A DNA stretch of 6,801 bases from Chloroflexota bacterium (GTDB lineage Bacteria > Chloroflexota > Anaerolineae > Thermoflexales > Thermoflexaceae). The stretch spans positions 1 through 6,801 of the forward strand of contig JAUQQB010000154.1 in assembly GCA_030550075.1 (NCBI GenBank), read 5' to 3'. The notes below the pieces were generated by a model. The model worked only from the letters and a program-made list of their open reading frames with translations. It was not told the DNA's origin and searched no databases. Both the position numbers and the translations under genes were made by a program. This document shows positions 1 through 5,891 of this stretch, one piece after another. How positions within the stretch are numbered: position 1 is the stretch's first letter; the number at the start of each line of letters is the position of its first letter.

Positions 1-918
1 CAACGGGACCGCCGGGTCTTCATTATGGGCGAGGATGTGGGGGCCTATGGGGGAACCTACGCGGTGACCCGCGGCCTTTACGAGGAGTTCGGGGAGGAGC
101 GGGTGCGCGACACGCCTATTGCCGAGTCCGCCATCGTGGGCGTGGCCCTGGGAGCGGCGCTGGGCGGCCTGCGCCCTGTCGCCGAGATCATGACCATTAA
201 TTTCGCCCTCCTGGCTTTGGATCAGATCGTCAATCACGCCGCCAAGATGTCCTACATGTTCGGCGGCCAGTTCAGGGTCCCCCTGGTCATCCGCGTGCCG
301 GCGGGCTGGGGCCAGCTCGCAGCCACCCACTCCCAGACCTTCGAGGTTTATTTCGCTTACGTGCCCGGCCTGAAAGTGGTCTATCCGGGCACGCCCTACG
401 ATGCCAAAGGGATGCTGAAGGCCGCCCTCCGGGATGAGGACCCGGTGATTTACATCGAGCACACGGCCCTCTACCCGGTGCGGGGTGAGGTGCCGGAGGG
501 CGATTACGTGGTCCCCATCGGCCGGAGCGAGATCAAACGGGCGGGGCGGGACTGCACCATCGTGACCTATGGGCGGATGCTTCAGGCCAGCCTCCAGGCC
601 GCGGAACAGCTGGCCCGGGAAGGCATTGAGGTGGAAATCGTGGATCTGCGAACCCTGCGCCCTCTGGATATGGAGCCCGTTTATGAATCCGTGGCCAAAA
701 CCCATCGGGCGCTGGTGGTCACGGAGGAGTGGCGCTCCTTCGGCGTCGGGGCGGAGGTCGCGGCCCGGATCCAGGAGCATGCCTTCGACGAACTGGACGC
801 CCCGGTGATGCGCCTGGGGAGCCGGGAAGTCCCCATGCCTTACAACAAGCATCATGAACGGGCCGTCCTCCCCTGGCCGGAGGACGTGGTGAAGGCAGTG
901 AAGCGGCTGCTGCAGTGA
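1..918 (+). CDS. pdhB: 2-oxo acid dehydrogenase E1 component, beta subunit (probably pyruvate dehydrogenase E1 beta), 5' end outside window
   Basis: This is the thiamine-diphosphate-dependent E1 beta subunit. With E1 alpha it decarboxylates a 2-oxo acid and passes the acyl group to lipoyl-E2 in the cytoplasm. The frame is open from base 1 (QRDRRVFI before the first internal Met at 25). I therefore take the gene as entering from the left, missing perhaps 20 N-terminal residues of a usual length near 325; 305 residues are visible. Family landmarks are GEDVGAYGG at residues 10-18, DTPIAES, an AAKMSYMFGGQ segment, the conserved ATHSQ with His110, VPGLKVVYPGTPYDAKG, the EVPEGDYVVPIG strand, and the C-terminal EIVDLRTLRPLD and LDAPVMRLG motifs of the transketolase C-terminal domain. 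The E2 gene follows after 20 bases, so E1 alpha is expected just upstream. Pyruvate is the likeliest substrate; acetoin or branched-chain 2-oxo acids cannot be excluded from E1 beta alone. The family call is very firm, the substrate moderately so. Confidence 0.95.
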   Translation, partial: QRDRRVFIMGEDVGAYGGTYAVTRGLYEEFGEERVRDTPIAESAIVGVALGAALGGLRPVAEIMTINFALLALDQIVNHAAKMSYMFGGQFRVPLVIRVPAGWGQLAATHSQTFEVYFAYVPGLKVVYPGTPYDAKGMLKAALRDEDPVIYIEHTALYPVRGEVPEGDYVVPIGRSEIKRAGRDCTIVTYGRMLQASLQAAEQLAREGIEVEIVDLRTLRPLDMEPVYESVAKTHRALVVTEEWRSFGVGAEVAARIQEHAFDELDAPVMRLGSREVPMPYNKHHERAVLPWPEDVVKAVKRLLQ

Positions 919-925
919 AGCGCTT

Positions 926-932
926 GGGGAGG
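926..932 (+). promoter_or_regulatory. Shine-Dalgarno site of the E2 gene
   Basis: GGGGAGG lies six bases before the ATG at 939. This decides the E2 start in favour of ATG 939 over the in-frame GTG at 915, which overlaps the E1 beta stop and has no comparable site. The residues before Met939 (KRLGRRR) are also not part of a lipoyl domain. Confidence 0.8.
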
Positions 933-938
933 CGAAGG

Positions 939-2210
939 ATGGCGACGACGGTGACCATGCCGAAGATGGGCTTTGATATGGTGGAGGGGAAACTCCTCCG
1001 CTGGTTGAAGAAAGTGGGCGATCCGGTGAAAGCGGGGGAGCCGCTGGCGGAGATCGAGACGGAGAAAGTCAACATCGAATTCGAGGCCCCGGCCTCCGGC
1101 GTGCTGAAGGCCGTGCTGATCGAGGAAGGGACAACCGTGCCGGTGGGCACGCCGATCGCCATCATCGGCGCTCCGGAGGAGCCGGTGGAGGTCCCGGGTG
1201 CGGTCCCGGCTGCCGCGCCGGCAGCCCCTCCACCTGCCCCGACCCCAGCCGCCTCTCCCCCCTCACCGGCGCCTGCCCCAGCGCCCGCCGCGGCTCCAGC
1301 ACCGGCTCCCGGCGGACGGGTGAAGGCCTCGCCCCTCGCCCGGCGACTGGCCCGGGAGGCAGGGATCGACCTCCGGGAGATCCCAGGGACCGGACCCGGA
1401 GGCCGGGTGGTCAAGCGGGACATCGATCGCTATCTGCAGGCCCGGATCCCGAGGCCATCGCCGGCGGTCGCCCCGGCTCCGGCGCCTGCTCCGGCCGCGG
1501 CCCCCCCGCCTCCCCCGGCCCCGCCGCCGGCCGCCATCCCGGTCAGCCCGTTGCGCCAGGCCATCGCCCGGCGGATGACGGCCAGCAAGCAGACTGCGCC
1601 GCATTTCTACGTCACCGTCGAGGTGGACATGGACGAAGCCATGGCCTGGCGGGCGCGGATCAACGAGGCCCTGGGGGAGCGGGGGAAGATCTCGGTGAAC
1701 GACCTCGTGGTGAGGGCGGCCGCCCTGGCCCTGCGGGAGTTCCCGGCGCTGCGCTCCTCGTATCAGGAAGGGGGGATCGTGCGCCACGAGGCGATCCACA
1801 TCGGCATCGCCGTGGCGCTGGAGGAAGGGCTGATCACCGTCGTGCTGCGGGATGCGGATAAAAAGCCGCTGGCCCAGATCGCGCGGGAGAGCAAGGAACT
1901 GGTGGAGCGGGCCCGGAGCGGCAAGGTCCGCCCTGAGGATATCGAGGGGAGCGTGTTCACCGTGAGCAACCTGGGGATGTATGAGGTGGAGCACTTCATC
2001 GCCATCATCAACCCGCCGGAGGCCGCCATCATGGCCGTGGGCAGCGTCCGCGAGGTGCCGGTGGTGAAGAACGGCCAGCTCACCGTGGGGCAGCGGATGA
2101 AGGTGACCGTCTCCGCGGATCATCGGGTGACCGACGGAGCGGAAGTCGCCCGCTTCCTTCAGGCGTTCCGCCGATATCTGGAGAACCCCCTGCTCTTACT
2201 GGTCGAATAG
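939..2210 (+). CDS. pdhC: Dihydrolipoamide acyltransferase, E2 core of the 2-oxo acid dehydrogenase complex
   Basis: E2 receives the acyl group from E1 on a swinging lipoyl arm and transfers it to CoA; its catalytic domains form the core of the complex. The 423-residue protein, a normal length, has the classical order. A lipoyl domain occupies about 1-78, with the lipoylated lysine at K43 in EIETEKVN. An Ala/Pro-rich linker covers about 79-127. The peripheral subunit-binding domain is at about 128-170 (SPLARRLAREAGID, then GTGPGGRVVKRDI). A second Ala/Pro linker runs to about 201. The catalytic domain covers 202-423, with the active-site DHRVTDG (His395, Asp399). Nothing catalytic is missing. 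It follows E1 beta by 20 bases, so the two are probably co-transcribed. The reverse strand of the linkers gives long spurious frames because of extreme GC content. Substrate is most likely pyruvate, by operon context and linker style; an E3 gene is not in view. Confidence 0.96.
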   Translation: MATTVTMPKMGFDMVEGKLLRWLKKVGDPVKAGEPLAEIETEKVNIEFEAPASGVLKAVLIEEGTTVPVGTPIAIIGAPEEPVEVPGAVPAAAPAAPPPAPTPAASPPSPAPAPAPAAAPAPAPGGRVKASPLARRLAREAGIDLREIPGTGPGGRVVKRDIDRYLQARIPRPSPAVAPAPAPAPAAAPPPPPAPPPAAIPVSPLRQAIARRMTASKQTAPHFYVTVEVDMDEAMAWRARINEALGERGKISVNDLVVRAAALALREFPALRSSYQEGGIVRHEAIHIGIAVALEEGLITVVLRDADKKPLAQIARESKELVERARSGKVRPEDIEGSVFTVSNLGMYEVEHFIAIINPPEAAIMAVGSVREVPVVKNGQLTVGQRMKVTVSADHRVTDGAEVARFLQAFRRYLENPLLLLVE

Positions 2211-2226
2211 CGCCCGGGCGATCCTG

Positions 2227-2285
2227 CGGTCGTCCCTCTTCCTGAGCCGTCTGACGGCTCTATAGCTCAGGAAGAGGGACGACCG
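2227..2285. terminator. Perfect 21-bp inverted repeat between convergent blocks; candidate bidirectional terminator or repeat element
   Basis: The left arm 2227-2247 (starting CGGTCGTCCC) is the exact reverse complement of the right arm 2265-2285, with a 17-base loop. A second, shorter hairpin, GAGCCGT at 2244-2250 with ACGGCTC at 2254-2260, uses four bases of the left arm and so competes with the top of the long stem. The element starts 17 bases after the E2 stop and lies before the decayed Rhs remnant transcribed toward it. This position suits transcription termination from both sides. However, no T-run follows either arm, so a classical intrinsic terminator is not shown. A dispersed palindromic repeat is the alternative. 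Confidence 0.55.
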
Positions 2286-2307
2286 GACGATGAGAACGGA
2301 GTCGCCA

Positions 2308-2691
2308 TCAGATCCCCTGGCATCCGCCTCCATGCTCCCTCTCATCATCGTTCCCAGGCCCTCGATCCGTGGATCGGGTGGTCCAGGGCGCAGGCGTAGC
2401 AGGTTCAGCCCCTGGGGGGTGGCCCGGCTTGGGTAGGATCCTCTCCGGCTGGATCAAGCGGCCCAGCATGGGGTCATACCGTCTCACGTTGTAAAAGCAT
2501 AGCGCAATGGCCTGCTCTTCCCGCTGGCCTGTAAAGCAGCGCGTCGTCAACGGCGTGCCCCAGGTGGAGCGCGTCTCACCCCAGGCCCTGTAGCGCAGCT
2601 CGCCGCACTTCCCGCCGCTCGCATCGGCCGTGACGACGGTGGCGCTGAGAAGGAACTGTTCGCTCGAAGCGTTACGTCTCCTGCTCCTTCT
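2308..2691 (-). pseudogene. Rhs core remnant (module D), frameshifted and without a toxin tip
   Basis: This is a decayed piece of Rhs/YD-repeat core. About 2660 to 2430 reads LLSATVVTADASG, LRYRAWGETRSTWGTPL, then FTGQ, FYNVRRYDPMLGRLIQPE and ILPKPGHP. These match in order the YKPYGETR, YTGQRW, YDYRARTYDPMLGRF and VPEPGNP segments of module C. The usual SDHLGS segment is missing between LLS and ATVVT. After PKPGHP the frame is lost: a run of six C bases and a CTGC in place of the expected CGC look like two single-base insertions. The shifted frame then resumes recognisable core (YACALDHPI) before stopping near 2345. The DPSGH motif and any toxin tip are absent. The frame follows in phase directly after the TGA of module C's tip, but no start codon with a ribosome site is seen. 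It is a dead relic, not an expressed gene. Confidence 0.75.
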
Positions 2692-3318
2692 TCAATGTCC
2701 TGCGAGATCAGTGAACGTTTGATCCACATCCACGCAGGGCTGCTGCTCAATCGGAAGGCTTTCCGGATACGCTCGTCTCGGGCGTTGATGGTTTAACCGT
2801 CCGATTCGCAACGGGGGTGGCCCGGCGCTTCCAGCCGCTTCGGCCACCTCCGGCTGTGCCAGGGGTCCAATACCATACCCAACCTCGGCGAACGCGCCGC
2901 CGAGAGCCGCATCGGCTGCAATCTGCGCCGGATCGCCCAGCCCTGCTGTGATTTCTCGGCCACTGAGCCCATTCTCCGTCGCCCGCGCCGCCTGCCCGGC
3001 CACTGCCCCACGGATGGCCCCAGCTGCCACCATGCCCGCCAGGCCGGTCCCGAATACGGCAGTGCCCACCCCAAAGGTGGCACCACCTACCGCCCCGGCC
3101 ACGGCGCCTGCACCCACTGTAGCCCAATTGACCTCGGTGAGGGCATTCACCGTCAGCCCATTTTGGCTGATGTTGGCGGCGACCTGCACCCCACAGGCGA
3201 TGCCGCCGCCCACAACGGCGCCGATGGCAGCGGTGATACATATCGGGCAGTGCCCGCTGGGGTCAGTATAGCGGATCGGGTTGTTGGGGCACAGCGCCGC
3301 TGTGCCCATACTACGCAT
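2692..3318 (-). CDS. Rhs C-terminal tip of module C: glycine-rich pretoxin region, separated from its core by a frameshift, probably nonfunctional
   Basis: The first codons (MRSMGTAALC) come from the inserted palindrome. From residue 11 the product reads NNPIRYTDPSGHC, the exact end of the Rhs core that module C lacks in its own frame. Residues 24-50 (CPICITAAIGAVVGGGIACG) and about 65-115 (VGAGAVAGAVGGATFGVGTA) are hydrophobic, Gly/Ala-rich hairpin segments. These are typical of the pretoxin linker that sits before the toxin in many polymorphic toxins and is thought to help membrane passage. Residues 168-208 are basic and proline-containing and resemble no toxin domain I know, so the toxin may have been lost. 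No immunity gene follows; the next DNA is the Rhs scrap of module D. ATG 3318 overlaps the core fragment's TAG (ATGCGTAG) but has no ribosome site, so translation is doubtful. Listed as an open frame that is half of a broken gene. Confidence 0.6.
   Translation of the reverse strand: MRSMGTAALCPNNPIRYTDPSGHCPICITAAIGAVVGGGIACGVQVAANISQNGLTVNALTEVNWATVGAGAVAGAVGGATFGVGTAVFGTGLAGMVAAGAIRGAVAGQAARATENGLSGREITAGLGDPAQIAADAALGGAFAEVGYGIGPLAQPEVAEAAGSAGPPPLRIGRLNHQRPRRAYPESLPIEQQPCVDVDQTFTDLAGH
3287..3307. repeat. 21-base perfect palindromic insertion breaking the module C Rhs frame
   Basis: GGGCACAGC at 3287-3295 and GCTGTGCCC at 3299-3307 are perfect 9-bp arms around a GCC spacer. Aligned to module B, the interval between the codons for NNP and those for NRYA is 27 bases here and 8 in B. 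That is a net gain of 19 bases, which puts a TAG in the core frame and shifts the rest by one. Confidence 0.75.
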
Positions 3319-3763
3319 ACCGGTTCAGCGCCTGGGGATTCCCCGGCTCCGGCACCAGCGGGTCCACGCGGATGAACCGCCCCAGCATGGGGTCGTAGGT
3401 GCGGGCGCGGTAATCATAGAGGCCCAGGCCGGAATCCCACCGCTGACCCGTGTAGCGGCGGTCCGTCGGTGTGATGCCCCACTCGTAACGTGTCTCGCCA
3501 TAAGGCTTGTAGCGCACTTCGCTCACTTGATTGCCACTAACATCGGTTGCCAAGGTCGCACTCCCCAGATGGTCGCTGTGAAGGAAGTAGAGGGCGCCAT
3601 CCACCCGCACCGCCACCCGCTGCCCACCGGCGTAGTAGCACTTGCGGACGGTGTTCCCCGCCTGCTCGTAGTAGTCCCCAATGTGGGCTGTCGTCCCATC
3701 CGGGCCGATCCACGGGATGCAGTAACCCTCGTCGCAGAACTGGATGATGCCAGTTCCCCGCAC
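3311..3763 (-). CDS. Orphan Rhs core fragment (module C), truncated by frameshift
   Basis: The 150-residue frame is almost entirely Rhs-associated core, the C-terminal end of the beta-cocoon that encloses the toxin in full-length Rhs proteins. Landmarks are GDYYEQAGNTVRKCYYAGGQR (about 29-49), the LHSDHLGSATLATD segment (about 61-74), YKPYGETR (85-92), YTGQRWDSGLGLYDYRA, then YDPMLGRF and VPEPGNPQALNRYA at the end. The conserved continuation (YV.NNP..YTDPSGH) lies in another frame, entered after the palindromic insertion at 3287-3307. The start used is GTG 3763; it lies 23 bases after the Imm11-like stop and no good ribosome site is seen. The many YD repeats of a full Rhs protein are absent, so this is a displaced 3' piece of an rhs gene rather than a complete one. 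It can serve as homology for recombination, but is unlikely to yield a secreted toxin by itself. Confidence 0.75.
   Translation of the reverse strand: MRGTGIIQFCDEGYCIPWIGPDGTTAHIGDYYEQAGNTVRKCYYAGGQRVAVRVDGALYFLHSDHLGSATLATDVSGNQVSEVRYKPYGETRYEWGITPTDRRYTGQRWDSGLGLYDYRARTYDPMLGRFIRVDPLVPEPGNPQALNRYA
3336..3357 (-). repeat. 22-bp Rhs core repeat, copy C
   Basis: This stretch encodes the VPEPGNP part of the core and is identical in copies at 5098-5119 and 6669-6690. Homology to those copies extends on both sides with substitutions, from the DPSGH codons to the YTGQRW codons. Confidence 0.85.
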
Positions 3764-3786
3764 AGGCCTATTCCGTTGTTAAGGTG

Positions 3787-4392
3787 CTAAATAACCTCTA
3801 ATTCCCAAAACCAGCAGCCCGTAATCCCCGCTCCCTCCATCGCCTCCTTCACATCCTCACGAATCACCACAATGTACTCCCACTCATCCACCCGAAATAA
3901 GCGAGCATCACCGATCGCTTCCCGCCGCAATACTGCTTTCAAGACGTGGCTGATCTCTCCAATCTTCTCAGGGAAAACCCGAAAATCTTCCGGATGTTCC
4001 CCATACCGGCCATATATGGAATGTTCCAGGTCCAGGCAAGGGATGCGTCGCAAGAAGTTGGCCACGTAATAAACCCCCACCTCTCGTCCACTCTTCTCAC
4101 CAATCACCCGAACAGGCAAATACTGGATGTCTCTCTCTAACCCTAACTGTTCCAGCAACTCTTTCAAACGCGGCGAGTGAACCGGGACATTCGGGTTGAA
4201 CGGTAAATCCGTTAGCGGCCCCTCCTCGTCCCAATAAGCCATTGCTTCAGCTTCCCACTCCTCTTCGCTCAAAGGACGTCCTTCCATTAACCGCCAACTC
4301 AAGGCAAAGTCGTCTTCCCACCCTTTAATGCGAAAGTGCCACACAGAGCTATTCCCCTCCGAATTAGATGACCACTCATAGTAGCGCATCAT
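3787..4392 (-). CDS. Imm11 (DUF1629)-like immunity protein paired with the AHH nuclease
   Basis: This is the predicted cytoplasmic antidote for the nuclease encoded just upstream. The 201-residue protein has no signal peptide or membrane segment. Two blocks fit my recollection of the Imm11/DUF1629 family. The first is VGVYYVANFLRRIPCLDLEH with SIYG at about 106-128. The second is ARLFRVDEWEYIVVI with REDVKEAMEGAGITGCWFWEL at about 163-198, matching the usual pattern of a short 'FR' strand, a helix of the 'lk.ale' type and a 'itG..f' end. The frame is open upstream to an ATG at 4458. I choose ATG 4392 (or the adjacent ATG 4389) because AAGGAGG lies at 4396-4402, right before it, and the start overlaps the toxin's TGA as ATGA. 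It is clearly less GC-rich than the E1/E2 genes (about half G+C in the stretch counted), suggesting transfer. Family recognition is from memory of the motif pattern, not a search. Confidence 0.75.
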   Translation of the reverse strand: MMRYYEWSSNSEGNSSVWHFRIKGWEDDFALSWRLMEGRPLSEEEWEAEAMAYWDEEGPLTDLPFNPNVPVHSPRLKELLEQLGLERDIQYLPVRVIGEKSGREVGVYYVANFLRRIPCLDLEHSIYGRYGEHPEDFRVFPEKIGEISHVLKAVLRREAIGDARLFRVDEWEYIVVIREDVKEAMEGAGITGCWFWELEVI

Positions 4393-5270
4393 CTTCCTCC
4401 TTGCATTGGCGGATTCCTCAGCCACTCTGGATGGGCTTTGAGCTGTTCCGCAATCCATCGTAACCGCGCTTCTAAAGCCGATCGAATCTGAGCCGGGTTA
4501 TCTAACCCAGCAATCGCCTCTCGAAGCCGACGGTAAACCCACTGGTGATAGGCTTGAGAATGTGGCCCCCTATGGAGTTCGGCCGGCAGTTCCACAATGT
4601 TGGCGGCATCATCCAGGGACATTCCGCCTTTGGCAAACAATTCTTGGAAGTGCTTTGACCATTGTGGATCCCGGATCCAGTTCTTGTTGGTGGCGATGTG
4701 GTGGTGGATGGTGCGACCAATGCTTTCGCCTGCCTCTTCCGCCCTCTCTGCCGCCCTCAGCGCATCCGCGGCCTCATCGGCATGGCTGGCTGCTTCGGCC
4801 ACCACCCGGGCCGCATCCACTGCCTCATCCAGGTGGCTGGCCGCCTCCACGGCCACTTTTGCTGCCTTGCCGCCGTGCACAATGGCGCCAACCCCGCCCG
4901 GCACAAACGGGATGATCGCCGCCCCTACATCCGCCGCCAGTGCTACCCAGTTCCAGGCATTGCGTGGGTCCCGGTAAACCTCGTAGATGTCCCAGCCGAT
5001 GTTGATGATATCCCAAACGGTTTCCACCCAGTGCCCACTGGAGTCAGTGTATCTGAGCGGGTTGTTGTACACATACGCATACCGGTTCAGGCTCTGCGGA
5101 TTCCCCGGCTCCGGCACCACCGGGTCCGCACTGATGAACCGCCCCAGCGCCGGGTGGTAGTAGCGAGCCCGGTAGTCGTAGAGGCCCAGGACGGAGTCCC
5201 ACCGCTGGCCGATATACCATAAATGGCAAGGTTTATGGGAGCGCCATACGCCCAACTTTTTACTGAGCAA
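4389..5270 (-). CDS. Orphan Rhs C-terminal module (B) with AHH-type HNH nuclease toxin
   Basis: This is a displaced toxin module of 293 residues. Residues 1-18 are not Rhs. Residues 19-80 are Rhs core (GQRWDSVLGLYDYRARYYHP, then VPEPGNPQSLNRYAY). It ends in DSSGH, where the neighbouring modules have DPSGH; a single C-to-T change explains it. Residues 81-135 (WDIINIGWDIYEVYRDP, then a hydrophobic ADVGAAIIPFVPGGVG) resemble a pretoxin linker. Residues 141-172 hold two imperfect Ala-rich helical repeats. Residues 188-250 are the AHH nuclease: HHHIATNKN (His189-191), then GMSLDDAANIVELP, His233, GPHSQAYHQWV (His237, His242). By family knowledge this is an HNH/endonuclease VII fold DNase. The first available start is TTG 5270, with no good ribosome site, five sense codons after and in frame with the previous gene's TAA. 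Independent translation is therefore uncertain, and it may be expressed mainly after recombination with a full rhs gene. Confidence 0.85.
   Translation of the reverse strand: MLSKKLGVWRSHKPCHLWYIGQRWDSVLGLYDYRARYYHPALGRFISADPVVPEPGNPQSLNRYAYVYNNPLRYTDSSGHWVETVWDIINIGWDIYEVYRDPRNAWNWVALAADVGAAIIPFVPGGVGAIVHGGKAAKVAVEAASHLDEAVDAARVVAEAASHADEAADALRAAERAEEAGESIGRTIHHHIATNKNWIRDPQWSKHFQELFAKGGMSLDDAANIVELPAELHRGPHSQAYHQWVYRRLREAIAGLDNPAQIRSALEARLRWIAEQLKAHPEWLRNPPMQGGR
4396..4402 (-). promoter_or_regulatory. Shine-Dalgarno site of the Imm11-like gene, inside the AHH toxin gene
   Basis: AAGGAGG on the minus strand lies three bases before ATG 4392 and six before ATG 4389. It is read by the toxin frame as part of its last Gly codons before Arg and TGA, so translation of toxin and antidote is probably coupled. 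Confidence 0.75.
5094..5165 (-). repeat. Rhs core DNA repeat, copy B
   Basis: This matches 6665-6736 at 70 of 72 positions by direct comparison, including 36 consecutive identical bases (5094-5129). The only mismatches are at 5130 and 5149. The surrounding core homology runs from about 5043 to about 5217. It encodes the ARYYHPALGRF-to-GNPQ part of the core. Confidence 0.85.
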
Positions 5271-5285
5271 GCCGTTCGTGCCCTG

Positions 5286-5891
5286 TTATCTACTGCCCTT
5301 GGCCTGCCCAATATAGAAGGCAAGGCGGTCGTCAATGGCCTTGAGAACGCGTCCCAGGTCGGCGTAGGTCATAAACTCCGGAGACATATGGGTGTTAAAT
5401 TTGACAAAATACTTCTCGTACCGCCAGATAGCACGACACATCTGGATGCTTCCTTCAACGCCACAGGCGAGATAAAACTGATCGGCTGATGAAGATTGAT
5501 AGGGCAACTCGGCAGGAACAACCCAACCCTCGGGAAAGAATGTGCTTTTCTGACGTTTGAACTCCCTGACAGCCCCTCGTACGCTCGCAAAACAGTGTAC
5601 TTCCTGAAAAGCAATGCCATTATGCGTATAGAAAAAGAGCTCAATGCGCTCAATCGAGTTATAGTGGTCTAGAGGAGCATTAGCAGGTGGTCGAGGTCCG
5701 GCATCGCTGGCCCTCCATCCCAGTGGGAACACTGATTCGTCTATCAAGAGTGCTTCAACCGGGAAACTACAATCGGGCACATGTTCCCACGGCAGGTAAC
5801 CATAGTTGTACCAATGCATTCCTCCGGCACATACCAGACACAAGCCAATAAGCACAGCTAATCGGATCAGGCGAGCATACCTGTTCATCAT
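5286..5891 (-). CDS. Membrane-anchored or exported protein, candidate immunity protein for the type-44-like toxin
   Basis: I do not recognise the family. The 201-residue protein begins with basic residues and a hydrophobic stretch (LIRLAVLIGLCLVCAGG, about 8-24), so it is predicted to be exported or tethered by a single N-terminal segment. The LVC is not a proper lipobox because Val precedes Cys. The remaining ectodomain carries Cys41, Cys100, Cys143 and Cys152, which could form disulfides. It ends with an amphipathic segment, MTYADLGRVLKAIDDRLAFY. Its start overlaps the toxin stop as ATGA (5888-5891) behind GGAGG at 5895-5899, the same arrangement as in the AHH/Imm11 pair. This placement is the main reason to call it an immunity gene. 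An outward-facing antidote would suggest that the toxin acts in, or is met at, the cell envelope. The gene is less GC-rich than the E1/E2 operon. The coding call is firm; the role is inferred from position. Confidence 0.75.
   Translation of the reverse strand: MMNRYARLIRLAVLIGLCLVCAGGMHWYNYGYLPWEHVPDCSFPVEALLIDESVFPLGWRASDAGPRPPANAPLDHYNSIERIELFFYTHNGIAFQEVHCFASVRGAVREFKRQKSTFFPEGWVVPAELPYQSSSADQFYLACGVEGSIQMCRAIWRYEKYFVKFNTHMSPEFMTYADLGRVLKAIDDRLAFYIGQAKGSR

Noticed and set aside
1198..1540. Repeat element in the E2 gene
   Set aside because: The repetitive Ala/Pro codons are the normal flexible linkers of E2 proteins, not a mobile or tandem DNA repeat.
719..2123. Long minus-strand open frames across the E2 gene
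   Set aside because: They are antisense to the well-recognised lipoyl, linker and catalytic domains, and are rich in Arg/Gly/Pro from the GC-rich Ala/Pro linkers. No family pattern or ribosome site was seen.
2363..2376. Small palindrome CGATCC-GT-GGATCG in module D near the core end
   Set aside because: Six-bp arms are short enough to occur by chance, and no function or relation to the module C palindrome can be shown.
2547..2750. 67-residue minus-strand frame between modules C and D
   Set aside because: It overlaps the end of the module C tip and the Rhs remnant in a different frame; there is no motif and no ribosome site, so it is not an immunity gene.
3296..3320. Programmed frameshift in module C
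   Set aside because: The shift comes from a net 19-base insertion carrying a TAG, with no slippery run beforehand. A mutational break is simpler.
4562..5222. Plus-strand open frames opposite the AHH module
   Set aside because: They are antisense to a clear Rhs core and nuclease domain; the predicted residues are low-complexity Pro/Arg/Ser mixtures.
5819..5845. Lipoprotein signal in the candidate immunity protein
   Set aside because: The residue before the candidate cysteine is Val rather than Gly, Ala or Ser, so a signal anchor or ordinary signal peptide is preferred.
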